Part shown: positions 47,678-58,926 of the stretch, one piece after another
Layout: each line of letters opens with the position of its first letter
Position numbering within the stretch: position 1 is the stretch's first letter
Assembly: GCF_026210795.1 (NCBI RefSeq)
Contig: NC_089459.1
Coordinates: 1,054,001 to 1,118,000 of the forward strand
Length of the DNA stretch: 64,000 bases
Direction of reading: 5' to 3'
From: Rhizophagus irregularis
Taxonomy: Eukaryota; Glomeromycota; Glomeromycetes; Glomerales; Glomeraceae
Position numbers and translations under genes: made by a program
Notes under the pieces: model-generated
Told to the model about the DNA's origin: nothing
The model's input: the letters and a program-made list of their open reading frames with translations, nothing else
Databases searched by the model: none

Positions 47678-50114
47678 GATAAGTTTACAACTCACAATCG
47701 TAGAGAGGGAAGGTTATTATAAGCTTAAAGTAAAATGATTGCAACCTCAAAAAAGTCTTGAAGTTAAAAATTTAAGGATATTTAAAAGTTTTTTTTTTGG
47801 ATAACTCCAAATATATATATATATATATATACATAATATATATAACACAAGTCCTTAGTTCATTTTGTAATGTCACACTTATGTAGTAAATCAACATTAC
47901 GTTATTGTTTCTATTATTAACTATGCACGTGGATCATTCTTCTAATTATCACATACACGTAACCCAAAAGCGAAAGATTAACTTTAAAAGATCAATAATT
48001 TCACAAATTATAAATGGTTAATGGAAAATTTACTTGTTTACCATAATTTGTGCATACCTGGAATACTGATAAATTCCTGAAACGGGGATTAAAATTTAAA
48101 TTCACTAAATTTATATCAAATTTATACTGTTTTATGCTATTTTGTATTATTTTTGTACTATGTCATATTGACTTTTAACTTTATTTATCTCATAATTTAA
48201 AAAATTTGACCTTCCTTTTTAACAAATAAAAAATTTGATTTTTTATTGCGCACGGTTTTTTGAAAAATATTTACATTAATTAATTTTTTTTTTTTTTAAT
48301 AGTCACAAGAGGCTTAAAATGGTTATTACATAATTCGATCCTAGAGGTCCTGTGTAAAGTGTGATGTCATTTAGAATAAAACCTTGCATGACTTCATCTT
48401 GCAGAAAAAAGATATTCTGATAAACAAAAATGTCCCTAAATTAAACTTTGAGATTTCAAATTATTGAAAATTTATGCAGATCGTGAATTAAATAACGTCA
48501 GACTGATATTTTTTTTTTTCTTTTTTCTGCATATTATAGTTGGATTTTCTGGTAGGCCAAAATTTATTTCTTTAATTTCTTTATCAAAACAGAAATCATT
48601 ACGAATTTATATAAGTTACTATGGCTTTGAACAAACAAACTACTTAATATAAACAAAAAAAATTTTTGATGTTTGATCGACAAAACAATTATATCTGTTC
48701 CCGTTCCAGTTTGCGTCAAAATATTTATGATCAGATGACCTTCCTTAACCAATCATTTGTTCCTTTCCATTTAATGATTGGAAGGAATTACTTGCAGACT
48801 AATCTCAAAAAAAAATTAATCGGATGAAATGGAATAAAAGAAGTTTTTTTTTCAAAATGCCGATAAAATGACATCATGCACTGCGCCATTTCCTTTAAAA
48901 GAACCAATCTTAAACATAAATTTATATTAAATAATTTATATTCTTTTCTTTTTTGAACTCATTCATGTAAATTTAATTGTTTCAAGATTATCTGCTTTTT
49001 TGTTACGATTAAAAATTGGGCGATAAAAATTTAAATTTGGGTTGTTTTTTTTTTAAAAAAAAACAAATGTAAAAATATTTTTTTTTTAAAAAAAAAAAAA
49101 TTAAAATTAATACCCATAAAAGTCTGGTACCTGTGATAATAAGGAAATTAGGCTGGGTTCTTCCTTTATATAGCTCATAAAAAAAATCCAGTCAAATTCA
49201 ATACGTTTTTTTTTTTTTTTTATTTTGGTGAACAAAATAATAATAATAATAATAATAAAATTCAAATTAATAATAATAATAATAATAAAAAAAATAATAT
49301 ATTTATATAAATATATAATACATATATGTTTATCATATATATACATACTACATATAAATTTTTCATTTTCCTTGTATTCCAAGAATATATTTCGTCTCAC
49401 CTCATTCACTGACCTTTCATTCATTTTATTTGTCTAATTTGAAATTTTTCATAATTTACAGTACATTTATTGATGTGCATTATTATTCAAAACAAAATTT
49501 AACTTCCATTTCATGCTCCAATGCAAGTTTTTTGTAATCCCTTCTCTCAATTATCACACAATAATATTTTTTTTATTTAAAAGCCTATTTGGGTTGATGT
49601 ATGCATATTTAAAATATTTAAATGCATTTTTTTTTCCGATTTTTTCTGACTTGTTGACCAGCATTTACATCATATCTGATAATACTCGTGTAAACAAAAA
49701 AGATTATAACACTATCTTGCATAAATCATCTCTTTTTGTGATTTTTGTGATTTGTTTTTCCTATAAATATTTGCAATTTGACAAAATCCAAAAAAGAATT
49801 CACGTGACATTGAATTAAAAATTCAAAATATCAATAGATTTTTTTTTTAGCCTTTATTTCTTAATATAATACATACATACATACATATAAATATTTTGTA
49901 AATCAGAGATTTACATTTTACAATAGTGAAAGAAAATGAAAAAAAAAATCCTGGAATACGTATCACAATTAGGCAGATCTCTTTAACATTATTAAAAAAA
50001 AAAAAATAGACGGAGAATAAGAATTATATAATAATAATTTATAGTTATAGAAACATTTGAATAAAATAAAAAATGTTGTTACTATTTATAAATTATGATA
50101 CAATTCTTTCTTTC
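47678..50114. other. Intergenic, no gene seen
   Basis: AT-rich upstream region of the Myb gene and downstream region of the 122-aa gene. Contains (TAA)n runs at 49238-49290, (TA)n near 47810 and homopolymers. Open frames at 48464-48752 and 49107-49818 have low-complexity, AT-driven translations. Confidence 0.5.
49236..49292. repeat. (TAA)n microsatellite, interrupted
   Basis: Two runs of seven or so AAT/TAA units separated by ATTCAAAT. Likely length-polymorphic. Confidence 0.85.
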
Positions 50115-50873
50115 TTAAGATTTATCTCGAGGTTTAGCAATAATTTCCTCTTCGGTTTTAATCTTAACTTCTTGTTTAATATGGTCAATAATTTCGATAT
50201 CATCATAAGACATAGATAAAGTTTTAATTGATTCATTTTGAAGATCTTTTATAGATAATGGATCTGGCTCTCGTTCGGCTTTAACCTTTGAAAAGTAAGA
50301 TATTGTGATCATTTTTTTTAATAAATTGAATATGGAAAATTTTTTAAAATATGGAAACTTTTTAAAAGTCAAGTTAAAATATTTACCACAGCTTCACTAT
50401 CCGATGCCAACAATTCGCTCCAACCCGGTGCAGATTTTAGAAAATGTTTGACTTTTCCTAACATGGAAAAAAGAGGACAAAATCAGTGTTGATGTATAAT
50501 ACCATTATTCAAAATTTTGGGTTTCTTTCTTTATTTACCTTGGAGAAGTCTTTCCTTTTCACGGGCAATAACGAAAGGATCATTATCAGCAACATGACTG
50601 AAATAAAAAAAATAAATTTTTCAATGTTTAGTTATTAATTTTATTTACAGTCAGAAGTCAGAACTTGATATAACGATCAAAATTTATAAGTTTGATACAT
50701 CAATTTTTATATGTTCATAAATATTAAAATTCGCTTTATCATGAAATTCGTCATTATATCGAGTTCTGACTGTAGAATTAATATTATTGAAAAGATAGTG
50801 TTTACCTTCCAAGTGGTGTATACCACCTTCTTTTAATGATAGGATTCGTTAATAAATGACGAGGCAAAATCAT
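50115..50873 (-). CDS. Small possibly mitochondrial protein, uncharacterised
   Basis: Four exons on the minus strand: 50873-50806, 50597-50539, 50457-50387 and 50285-50115. Total 369 nt, 122 aa. The N-terminus (M-I-L-P-R-H-L-L-T-N-P-I-I-K-R-R-W) is basic and free of acidic residues, like a mitochondrial targeting peptide. The middle reads D-N-D-P-F-V-I-A-R-E-K-E-R-L-L-Q-G-K, then A-P-G-W-S-E-L-L-A-S-D-S-E-A-V-V-K-A-E-R, which looks conserved. The C-terminus is acidic and lysine-rich. I do not recognise the family. Intron 1 (50598-50805) is longer than usual because it holds a 125-bp MITE. It is divergent from the Hikeshi gene with 350 bp between starts. Confidence 0.7.
50646..50774. mobile_element. 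TA-flanked mariner-type MITE inside an intron
   Basis: CAGTCAGAAGTCAGAACTTG and (inverse) CGAGTTCTGACTG form the ends, with TA on both sides. The element itself is 125 bp. It sits wholly within intron 1 of the 122-aa gene and leaves both splice sites intact. The TATAACGA motif near each end relates it to the elements at 55.2 and 63 kb. Confidence 0.85.
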
Positions 50874-51223
50874 CTTTTATAAAAAAACTTGGGATAAATT
50901 TTTTTTTTTAAAAGAGAGAAAGAAGAGAGTTTATTAAATAACATGAGAAATTTTTAAATTGATTATATCTAACAATACGTAATAACTTGCTAAAACGCGC
51001 ATAGCGCGACTTTAATTTCGAACTTTATAGTTAATCTAACTTGAAACTATTTCGCACGCCTATTAATATATGATTAATTATCACTAGATGTGTAATGGTT
51101 GTGATGAAAGTGATGTCAATGTCAAACATAGATGAAACTAAATGTAGCTAGTATTTTTTTTTTTCGACCATCTTCTTAATAAATAAAATTTATAGAAAAG
51201 AAATTTTATTATTTTCTTTTGAA

Positions 51224-52011
51224 ATGTTTGGTTGTATCGTAGCCGGAAGACTGGTAAATTTAAAATTATTCTTCTTTAAACAGATAAAAAATTTCAACGA
51301 GGTTTTTTTTTTATAGATTCAAACTAATCTTCAACAAGTTGACGTAAATAAATATACTTTTGAACTTCCCGATGCAGCAACAATAAATCATATTGTGGTT
51401 TTTTTACTTGGAACTATTCCTTTTGATCCAGGTTATGCAGCAACTGTTCATTTTTTATGGCCAGGAAATGAAAATGGTTGGAAATTATTGGGCATGTAAG
51501 TTATTTTTCAATAATCAATGAAAAGATGTTGTTAGTTAAAAGAAAAAAATATATATATATTTTTTTTAGGGTTTCAAATGAAAAACCGAGCGCAATTTTT
51601 CGTCTTCGTGGATCAACTATTCCATCAATAAGTGGATCGAATGCATTTAGTACAAGATTATTAACAAGTAATTCCGTTCAATTTGGAGCAAATATTTCTA
51701 CAATAACTGCCACGTTGGGAATTTCAATTGAACCAATTAATGTAGTTGAGCAACAAATTTCATCCTTACCACAACATACTAATGCGTCAATTCCAGATCA
51801 AACTGCTCAGATTTCTGCTAATATTCTTAAAAATCTTTATAATTATGTTACATCTTTTGCTACTTCAATAATCCCTTTTGATTCACAAAAGATTGGTATA
51901 GGAAATTCATATATATCAACGAAAATTTTTCAAGATTGGTACGACGGATTTATGAGAAAAGTTATGATGGACCCAAATATTGTATTAAAAAATGAACCCA
52001 ACATTATTTAA
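51224..52011 (+). CDS. OPI10: Hikeshi/OPI10 family Hsp70 nuclear import factor
   Basis: Three exons: 51224-51253, 51317-51495 and 51570-52011. Total 651 nt, 216 aa, close to the usual ~200. It begins M-F-G-C-I-V-A-G-R-L, the near-invariant start of the family. It continues with I-N-H-I-V-V-F-L-L-G-T-I-P-F, W-K-L-L-G-M-V-S-N-E-K-P-S-A-I-F-R-L and a C-terminal helical part with N-L-Y-N-Y-V-T-S-F and F-Q-D-W-Y-D-G-F. In animals and yeasts this protein carries Hsp70 into the nucleus under heat stress by binding FG nucleoporins. The same role is expected here. It converges on the Trm9 gene with only 15 bp between stop codons, so the 3' UTRs must overlap. Confidence 0.93.
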
Positions 52012-52026
52012 TAAAAATCCTTTTTT

Positions 52027-52998
52027 TTATTTTTTTATTGCTATAACATACCAATTATCCTTATTATAATCTGATCTAATTATTTTTGCTAAACCCGTAT
52101 TTAAGACAAGTTCATCTAATTCACCTTTTTTAAATAAATGATAATATCTTTTATATACAATTTCTTCTCGTTTTTCATTTTTATCAGCAGGAATAACCCA
52201 AGGAACAAATACATCTTGATAATTTTCATCAAATTTTCTACGTGATTCAGTTTGTTCCATGGCCCAAACGTATATTAACACTTTTGATCCTGGTTTTGCA
52301 ATTCGAAATAATTCCTATATTGAGAGTAAAATGTATAAACTACAAGAATTACAAAAAAGAATTACAAAAGAATTACACGAATTATAGGAATCAAACCTTT
52401 ATTGCTGTAATTCTTCTTTCTGGAGTTGTAAAATGATGAATTACAGCTATTGAAGTAACGAAATCCTTAAAAAAAGATTTTATCAAGTTAATGAAATAAA
52501 TGAGAATATAATATAGTCTTTCGGTTCGAACATTAGGACTAATGCAATTAAAAACGTTAAATATTAAAAAATATTTATTTATATAATAATAGCATTAGTC
52601 CTAATTCGATTATAACAATAACTTTTTTGTTTAAAGGATACAAAGCATTCATTCCGATAAGGTAATTTTAATGCGTCACATATTAGACTTTCAAATCCCC
52701 TTGAAGCACTTATCTCAATTAGATTTGAACTTCTATCAGCACCGATTATATAAATATTTCGATTAACATCTAAATATTTTCCATTACCACATCCAACATC
52801 AATTCCAATACTTCCAATTTCTAATTCTTTAAAAAATTCTTCAACAACAGGCCATGGTTTATATCTGGTACTACTAAAATGTTGAGCTATTTTTTCATAT
52901 ACGTCATGTACATATTGTTGTTCTTCTGTAATTGGATTTAAAGATTTTTTATTTTCGTACAAAAACGCTTGAGTTGGAGTTGATTTTTTACTTGACAT
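52027..52998 (-). CDS. TRM9: tRNA (uracil wobble) methyltransferase Trm9
   Basis: Three exons on the minus strand: 52998-52642, 52465-52397 and 52314-52027. Total 714 nt, 237 aa. The SAM-binding motif I is I-G-I-D-V-G-C-G-N-G-K-Y-L, followed by G-A-D-R-S (the acidic ribose-binding loop) and C-D-A-L-K-L-P-Y-R. V-I-H-H-F-T-T-P-E-R-R is highly typical of Trm9 and the ALKBH8 methyltransferase domain. V-L-I-Y-V-W-A-M-E-Q follows. The enzyme, with Trm112, methylates the carboxymethyl group on wobble uridine 34 of certain tRNAs in the cytosol. No Trm112 gene is seen here. Intron 1 (52466-52641) carries a small foldback repeat. Confidence 0.92.
52529..52605. repeat. 77-bp foldback repeat in Trm9 intron 1
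   Basis: CATTAGGACTAATGCAATT on the left and GCATTAGTCCTAAT on the right form a 14-bp inverted repeat around an AT-rich loop. It lies inside the 176-nt first intron, the longest of the gene, and does not touch the splice sites. Confidence 0.7.
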
Positions 52999-53273
52999 TT
53001 TATTATTTTTTTTTTTAGAAATTTTTTTTTAGATTTTTATTAAATTTTTAGAAAATCGGATTTGATTGGATAATGAATAACAATCCTATGTTTCAAATAT
53101 TACAAAATATTACGTAATTTATTACCAACACATTTTTTAAATTTTATTAATTTTTTTTACACAAATAAACGCCAATCGAGTTATTAGACTGGATTTTTTT
53201 TTTTAAGGAATAAAAGAATTTCGGAATCTTTTTTGTTTTTCTCTTTAGAATTTTACATTCAGAATAAAAGAAT

Positions 53274-54548
53274 TCAATGATTGTTAATTTCGGATACTTG
53301 TTGAATGGCATCATTTCGTTTCACATCGTCCACAACAATTATCGATAAATCATTTTCTTCATTATTATTATTATTTATGGTAGATTGTTTTCTTGAATGA
53401 TACCAATTTAAAAAGTAATACAAGAATACTATTAAACCATCTAATGTAAATACTGATATGTAAGTAAATGATGCTAATGTATCAAAAGGTGGTGGTCTGA
53501 AAACTAACGGAGATTTAATAGATTTAATGAGTTTACACTATTTACAGTAAAGTGAAAGATAATATAGAGTTTTTATAGAAGAATAAAACTTACCCAAACT
53601 TAGAACAGAAAAAAAGGCTCCTAACATATCAAATGCCATAAATATCATTGAAATACCAATTACACGTTTTAACTCTATATATTTATTATTATGATTAATA
53701 AAAGTAAATTAATAAAAAAAGTAATATTAAAAAAAAAGAATATTCTTACGATATATTTTTATAAACTGCGGTACGAGACCAATAACTAATAAGACTGCTG
53801 GTATAATCCCGCTGACCATTTCAGGCCAATTAACGTTTCTCATATTCGCGTACTATACGTAATAATAAAATATTAGATAAATTAGATTTAAAAAATTAAA
53901 GGATATTATAATGATTTTTTTACTTACTCTAATTCCATAAACACTTCCAACCTCAATTCCAGTAAGTAATATAGTCAATATTACGAATAAAACACCACTT
54001 TTTATTTTACTACCTTCGAACATAGACGGACAATAATAAAAACATTGTACATAAATGAATAAAGCAATTATACCAAAGATTTGTGGTTGAATCAATAAAG
54101 GAATTGATAAATCCAGAACTATTGCGTAAATTCCAAAAAAAATACTAGAAGTCGTCTAAATTAGGAGATATTTAATAATTACCGTGAGAATTCAAATGTA
54201 TGCACAATTTTTTGTATAAATAAAATAATTACCCATAAGAGGAACATTGCTTGAGAAAGGCCTATAAAATTTTGGTAAGTATGATTTATGACTTAATTTT
54301 TGGTGATAATTATTATTAAACTTACCCTTGGTGGATTTTCCCCGCCAATTTTTATATGCTGAATCACATGATTAAATGAATCCAAAAAGAAGGTTTAAAA
54401 TTTGAACCAAAGTATCGATAAGAAGAAATTGATTATTATTCATTTTACCTTGTGGAACCAATTGAAATGACCAAAAAGCCGTTCCTATGAGACCAAATAC
54501 ATTTTCTAAAACAACATAATGACTTGGAATTGTGCTTTCACCTTTCAT
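53274..54548 (-). CDS. PQ-loop repeat membrane protein
   Basis: Seven exons on the minus strand: 54548-54449, 54358-54326, 54261-54233, 54155-53928, 53852-53750, 53674-53594 and 53503-53274. Total 804 nt, 267 aa. Two PQ-loop motifs are visible: F-W-S-F-Q-L-V-P-Q-A-Y-K-N-W-R-G-K-S-T in the first repeat and V-I-G-L-V-P-Q-F-I-K-I-Y in the second. About seven hydrophobic segments run between residues 15 and 215. The C-terminal 50 residues are polar (N-N-N-N-N-E-E-N-D) and cytosolic-looking. PQ-loop proteins include lysosomal/vacuolar cystine and basic amino acid exporters. An organelle transporter role is likely, but the substrate cannot be told. Confidence 0.85.
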
Positions 54549-55240
54549 TTTATTTTTTTTTAAAAAAAAAAATTCGAAAGAAAATTATTTTTTTCTAAAA
54601 GTTTTTCATAGAATCGATCATTCATTTTTATAAGCCTTTTTGGTTTATTTTAAAATTAATCTGTTTAAACTTTTTTTCTTATTTGATCTTTGGATCTGAA
54701 TTATTAGGGGTGTAATACAACTTGTACTAATCTTATAAATGATCTATGCCCAATGGCTTGATTAACGCACCATTAGTTTGCAATTTTTTTATTTGTTTAT
54801 TCAAAAATTTTTCCACTAAAAAAATAAATAAATAAAATAATACGTAGTTTTTTTTTCAAAATCATGAATTTGTAACAAAAAAATAATAAACAAACCTTAA
54901 CAACAAAATGATAAGAGATTAAATATTGTTCAATAATAAAGTGATCAACGCCTTCATGGTGACTCAAACCGGGCGTTCGGAGATTTTACGCGTTCAAATC
55001 ATCTATCATTTTATTCCAGAAATGTGGTTTTATTCGTATATTAAAAAACTGGTTTCTGCCACATATATTATTAATTACTAATTTTTTTTTTTAAAAAAAA
55101 AAAAATCTTTTTTCACTTAACCCATTTCAGATTTCTTTTATCACTCACAATTTTCTTTTTTTTTTCAATTGTTTGACAATTTTTTTTTATATAAATGTTA
55201 AAGATACGCATAATTTACTAAAGATTATTAACGATATACA

Positions 55241-55428
55241 CAGTAAAATTCGATATAGTGGAACCATCCGTTCCATTAGTAAAATTTGTCAAAAATCCGT
55301 TATATCGAGAAATCCCGTCATATCGAGGGTAAATTAATTATAGATTATTGATAATCCGTTCCAGACTCCAATTCCGATATATCAAAATGTTCCGTTATAT
55401 CAAGGTTTGGGTATATCGAATTTCACTG
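55241..55428. mobile_element. Mariner-type MITE (188 bp)
   Basis: CAGTAAAATTCGATATAGTG and (inverse) GGTATATCGAATTTCACTG form the ends. The right flank is TA and the left is CA, so one target base has probably mutated. It contains several TTATATCGAG motifs. It lies about 370 bp upstream of the F-box start and could have brought promoter sequence. Confidence 0.75.
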
Positions 55429-55517
55429 TAATTTCATATTCGATATACCGATATAATTTATATTCAATATACAATATTGCATATAACTCTAAATATATAA
55501 AATACTGGATCATTATA

Positions 55518-55592
55518 ACCTCCATATTAAAAATAACCTCCATATTTGAAATAACCTTCATATTTGAAATGACCTCCATATTTGAAATAACC
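55518..55592. repeat. 18-bp degenerate tandem repeat
   Basis: About four units of AACCTCCATATTTGAAAT, one with TTCATA in place of TCCATA. The unit length is a multiple of three, which explains the open frames seen on both strands. Not coding. Confidence 0.75.
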
Positions 55593-55799
55593 TCCAATAC
55601 GATCCCACCTTTTGTAATATAATCATATGAAACGTACAATGATTAATTTCACGTGATCACGCGTTAAAAAAAGTCACGTGTAGAATCGGTTCGTGTAACG
55701 TCATTAAATAGAATATAAAAGCGCTTATAAGATCTATTGATTATTCCACCTTTGTTAAAAAATATTTTACTTCTAATTCTTTTTTTTAAAAGAAAAAAT

Positions 55800-57296
55800 A
55801 TGGCACCAATATTACCTGTTGATTGTTTTGAGGAAATATTTCGCTTTTTGCAGGAAGATAAAACGTCTTTGCATTCTTGCATTCTCGTCAATCGTCTTTG
55901 GTGTGAAAATACTGCCCCTTTTTTATGGCGACAACCTTTTTTTTTCATTGGTACAACTCCATCAGAAAAATTAATACGGACATATATTTCATGTCTTAAT
56001 GAAAAGGATAGAAATCTATTAATATCAAATGGGATTAAATTACCAAAATTATTATTACCTCCTACTTTTAATTATGTAAAATTTTTACGTCATTTTAATC
56101 TAGAAAGACTTCAAAAATCTATACCAAGGTGGATTAAAGTGAATCAACAAACAATTGAAGAAGGAACTCAAGATATGCTTCTTTATGTACTTCTTAGATT
56201 CATCACAAGATGTTGTCCAACTCTTGAATCTGTATATCTTGTGTTAAATTCTCGACCAATAAGATTATTTTCTACTGATAAAATTGGAGATTCTATACTT
56301 ATTCAATCTAAATTTGATGATTGGCCTAATAAGTTTACAAGTATTAAAAATCTTTCAATAGATTTTACTGATTGGATAATTTATAAATCTTATAATTTTA
56401 ATGAAGATAATGAAATTCATAATATTGCAAAGTTAATAAAATCTCAAGATATTCTTCAACATATTAAACTTATAGGAAATTATCAAGTTTGTCCAAAAAT
56501 TATTATTTCATCTTTGGGTGATACTTTAATAGAGGTCGAATTTTATAATTTGAATTTTGAAGGTGATACTTCAAATTTATTAGAATGTTGTAAAAATTTA
56601 CAAGTCTTAATTTTTGATGGATGTTATTTTCCAAAGGAATCAAAAAAACAACCTTTAAGTAGTGCTTTACTTCCTCAATTAAGAAAATTACATATAATTG
56701 AAACAGATTTTAAATTTAATGATGATGTTCTGATTTCATTAATTCGAAATGCGAATTCTAACTTACAAGAATTTTATATTACTCGTCATGTATATCATCG
56801 TAATTTTGGGAGTTTACAAAAGATTAATTCTGCTTTGGCAAAGTATTGTTCAAATATGATCTCTCTTAATATGCCATTTTATTCTAATGAATTGACTTAC
56901 ATTTCAACATTTATTAAAGCTTTCACAAAGCTTAGAAGTTTATCAATTGGTAGTCGATGGTTTGATGAGACTCCGATCAATTATCGTTCATTTGAATTTG
57001 GACGTTCATTACCAACAACTTTACAATGTTTTGAAATTAATATGCCATGTTCTTTTACTGCTGAATCATTTGAGATGTTTCTCGCGTTATTAAAATCTCC
57101 TTTAGAAATACTAAGAATTCCTTATTGTCAATGTATATCAGATCAACATTTAGATGTTATTACGCGTTATCTTGGGAATAGTCTTAAAAAATTGGATATA
57201 GAGTGGGCTGATTGTGTGACTAAAGAAGGATTTTTAAAAGCTCAAAATTATATAAATTTTATTTATATAAAAAATCACGAAGAATTATTTAGATAA
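55800..57296 (+). CDS. F-box/leucine-rich repeat protein (second copy)
   Basis: Single exon, 498 aa from the ATG at 55800. An in-frame open stretch from 55737 is rejected as leader because the F-box directly follows the ATG, as in relatives. The F-box reads L-P-V-D-C-F-E-E-I-F-R-F-L, then C-I-L-V-N-R-L-W-C-E-N and A-P-F-L-W-R. Irregular leucine-rich repeats follow to the end (N-L-Q-V-L-I-F-D-G-C, L-R-K-L-H-I-I-E-T-D, L-K-K-L-D-I-E-W-A-D-C). Same design as the gene at 31.2 kb, but the leucine-rich parts differ strongly, as expected for target-binding regions. Likely an SCF ubiquitin ligase receptor of unknown target. Confidence 0.9.
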   Translation: MAPILPVDCFEEIFRFLQEDKTSLHSCILVNRLWCENTAPFLWRQPFFFIGTTPSEKLIRTYISCLNEKDRNLLISNGIKLPKLLLPPTFNYVKFLRHFNLERLQKSIPRWIKVNQQTIEEGTQDMLLYVLLRFITRCCPTLESVYLVLNSRPIRLFSTDKIGDSILIQSKFDDWPNKFTSIKNLSIDFTDWIIYKSYNFNEDNEIHNIAKLIKSQDILQHIKLIGNYQVCPKIIISSLGDTLIEVEFYNLNFEGDTSNLLECCKNLQVLIFDGCYFPKESKKQPLSSALLPQLRKLHIIETDFKFNDDVLISLIRNANSNLQEFYITRHVYHRNFGSLQKINSALAKYCSNMISLNMPFYSNELTYISTFIKAFTKLRSLSIGSRWFDETPINYRSFEFGRSLPTTLQCFEINMPCSFTAESFEMFLALLKSPLEILRIPYCQCISDQHLDVITRYLGNSLKKLDIEWADCVTKEGFLKAQNYINFIYIKNHEELFR

Positions 57297-57527
57297 GTAT
57301 TTTTAGTAATTTAATAATAATGTTTGATAATGTTGGTCAGAAATTCAGATTTTAGGTTATCTTACCAAAATTTAATAAATTATGTTATTGACCAATCATC
57401 TTGTAACACATTGATCTTTGTTGTGCTACTTTAACATCATTAACATATATATATATATATATTTTTTTTTTGGTTTTTTTTTTATATTTTTATTTTATTT
57501 TTAAAAATTCAAAAAAGTTATTCAGTT

Positions 57528-58308
57528 ATGTATAATCTCGCTCAACGCGCAAATGCGATATTCGCATTTGCAATGACAGTACATTTTGGCCTTTTGTTGG
57601 CGATAGCGATAAGTTCACTTTATATAGCTTCTAATCCTATAGGAAAAGTTGATGTTAAGGAACTTAACATATGGTTATATAACTATGATAATAAAGAAAC
57701 CGAGTTCGCATTCATAGAAATGAATATTGATGCCGGTAAAATTTACAAATAAAATTATTTCTATTATATATATGTGTAGTAATTATTAAATTTTTTTTAG
57801 CATCGATGTAAATTTTATATATTTATTTACTTTAAGACTTAACTTCACTCTTCAATTGGAACACCAAACAATTATTTGTTGCTGTCGTCGCCGAATATGA
57901 GACTAAATCACATGTAAGTTTGTTTTATTAATATTTTTTAAATTATTGTATTTTTTATTCTAATAAAAATATTATATTATAGGAATTGAATCAAGTAGTT
58001 TTATGGGATTCAATTATTCAGTCAAAAGAAGACGCCCATATTAAAGAAGATAAAGTGAGAAATGAAAATGAATTTGTAGACATCACACCTAAATTTGGGT
58101 AAATATAATTAATTAATTGAGAAAAAGTTTCTTTACTAAATTACATTTATTTATCTACTACTCTTTTTTTTTTTTATAATTTAAAAGTGAAGTAAAAGCA
58201 AATTATTCAATATATTGGGATTTGATGCCTTACGTTGGATATTTAATGAGCGGAAAAATCGAACCAAATCAAAGCTTCTCATTTCCTGCTCCTAATTATT
58301 ATAATTAA
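57528..58308 (+). CDS. SPC3: Signal peptidase complex subunit 3 (SPC22/23)
   Basis: Four exons: 57528-57735, 57837-57913, 57983-58098 and 58188-58308. Total 522 nt, 173 aa, the normal size. The N-terminus M-Y-N-L-A-Q-R-A-N-A-I-F-A-F-A is family-typical and leads into one membrane helix (about residues 15-35). The lumenal part contains D-L-T-S-L-F-N-W-N-T-K-Q-L-F-V-A-V-V-A-E-Y and V-V-L-W-D-S-I-I, then Y-S-I-Y-W-D-L-M-P-Y-V-G. It is an ER membrane protein needed for signal peptide cleavage. It would act on secreted proteins such as the subtilase at 3.8-5.5 kb. It converges on the Mdm35 gene with 89 bp between stop codons. Confidence 0.93.
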
Positions 58309-58397
58309 TAATTTATTATTAAATTTACAATAATATTTTTTCTTAAATGTTTTTCTTTTAAAAAAAAAAGATATATAATAAATTTTAATAATAAAAT

Positions 58398-58878
<481 letters not shown>

Positions 58879-58926
58879 TTATACCACAAAAAAAGTATAA
58901 TTATTATTTCTCACTCACTTTTTCAA

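Larger units (their letters stand above)
54549..55799. other. Intergenic between divergent genes
   Basis: Upstream regions of the PQ-loop gene (-) and the second F-box gene (+). Holds a TA-type MITE at 55241-55428, then a short degenerate tandem repeat (CCTCCATATTTGAAATAA, 55518-55590). I see no gene. Confidence 0.5.

Noticed and set aside
49107-49437. Overlapping frames with poly-isoleucine
   Set aside because: Translations of the (TAA)n microsatellite.
55400-55639. Open frames on both strands with N-M-E-V-I repeats
   Set aside because: They come from an 18-bp tandem repeat, which keeps frames open by its length.
55737-55799. Upstream start for the second F-box protein
   Set aside because: The added residues are low in complexity and the F-box directly follows the ATG at 55800, as in the paralogue at 31 kb.
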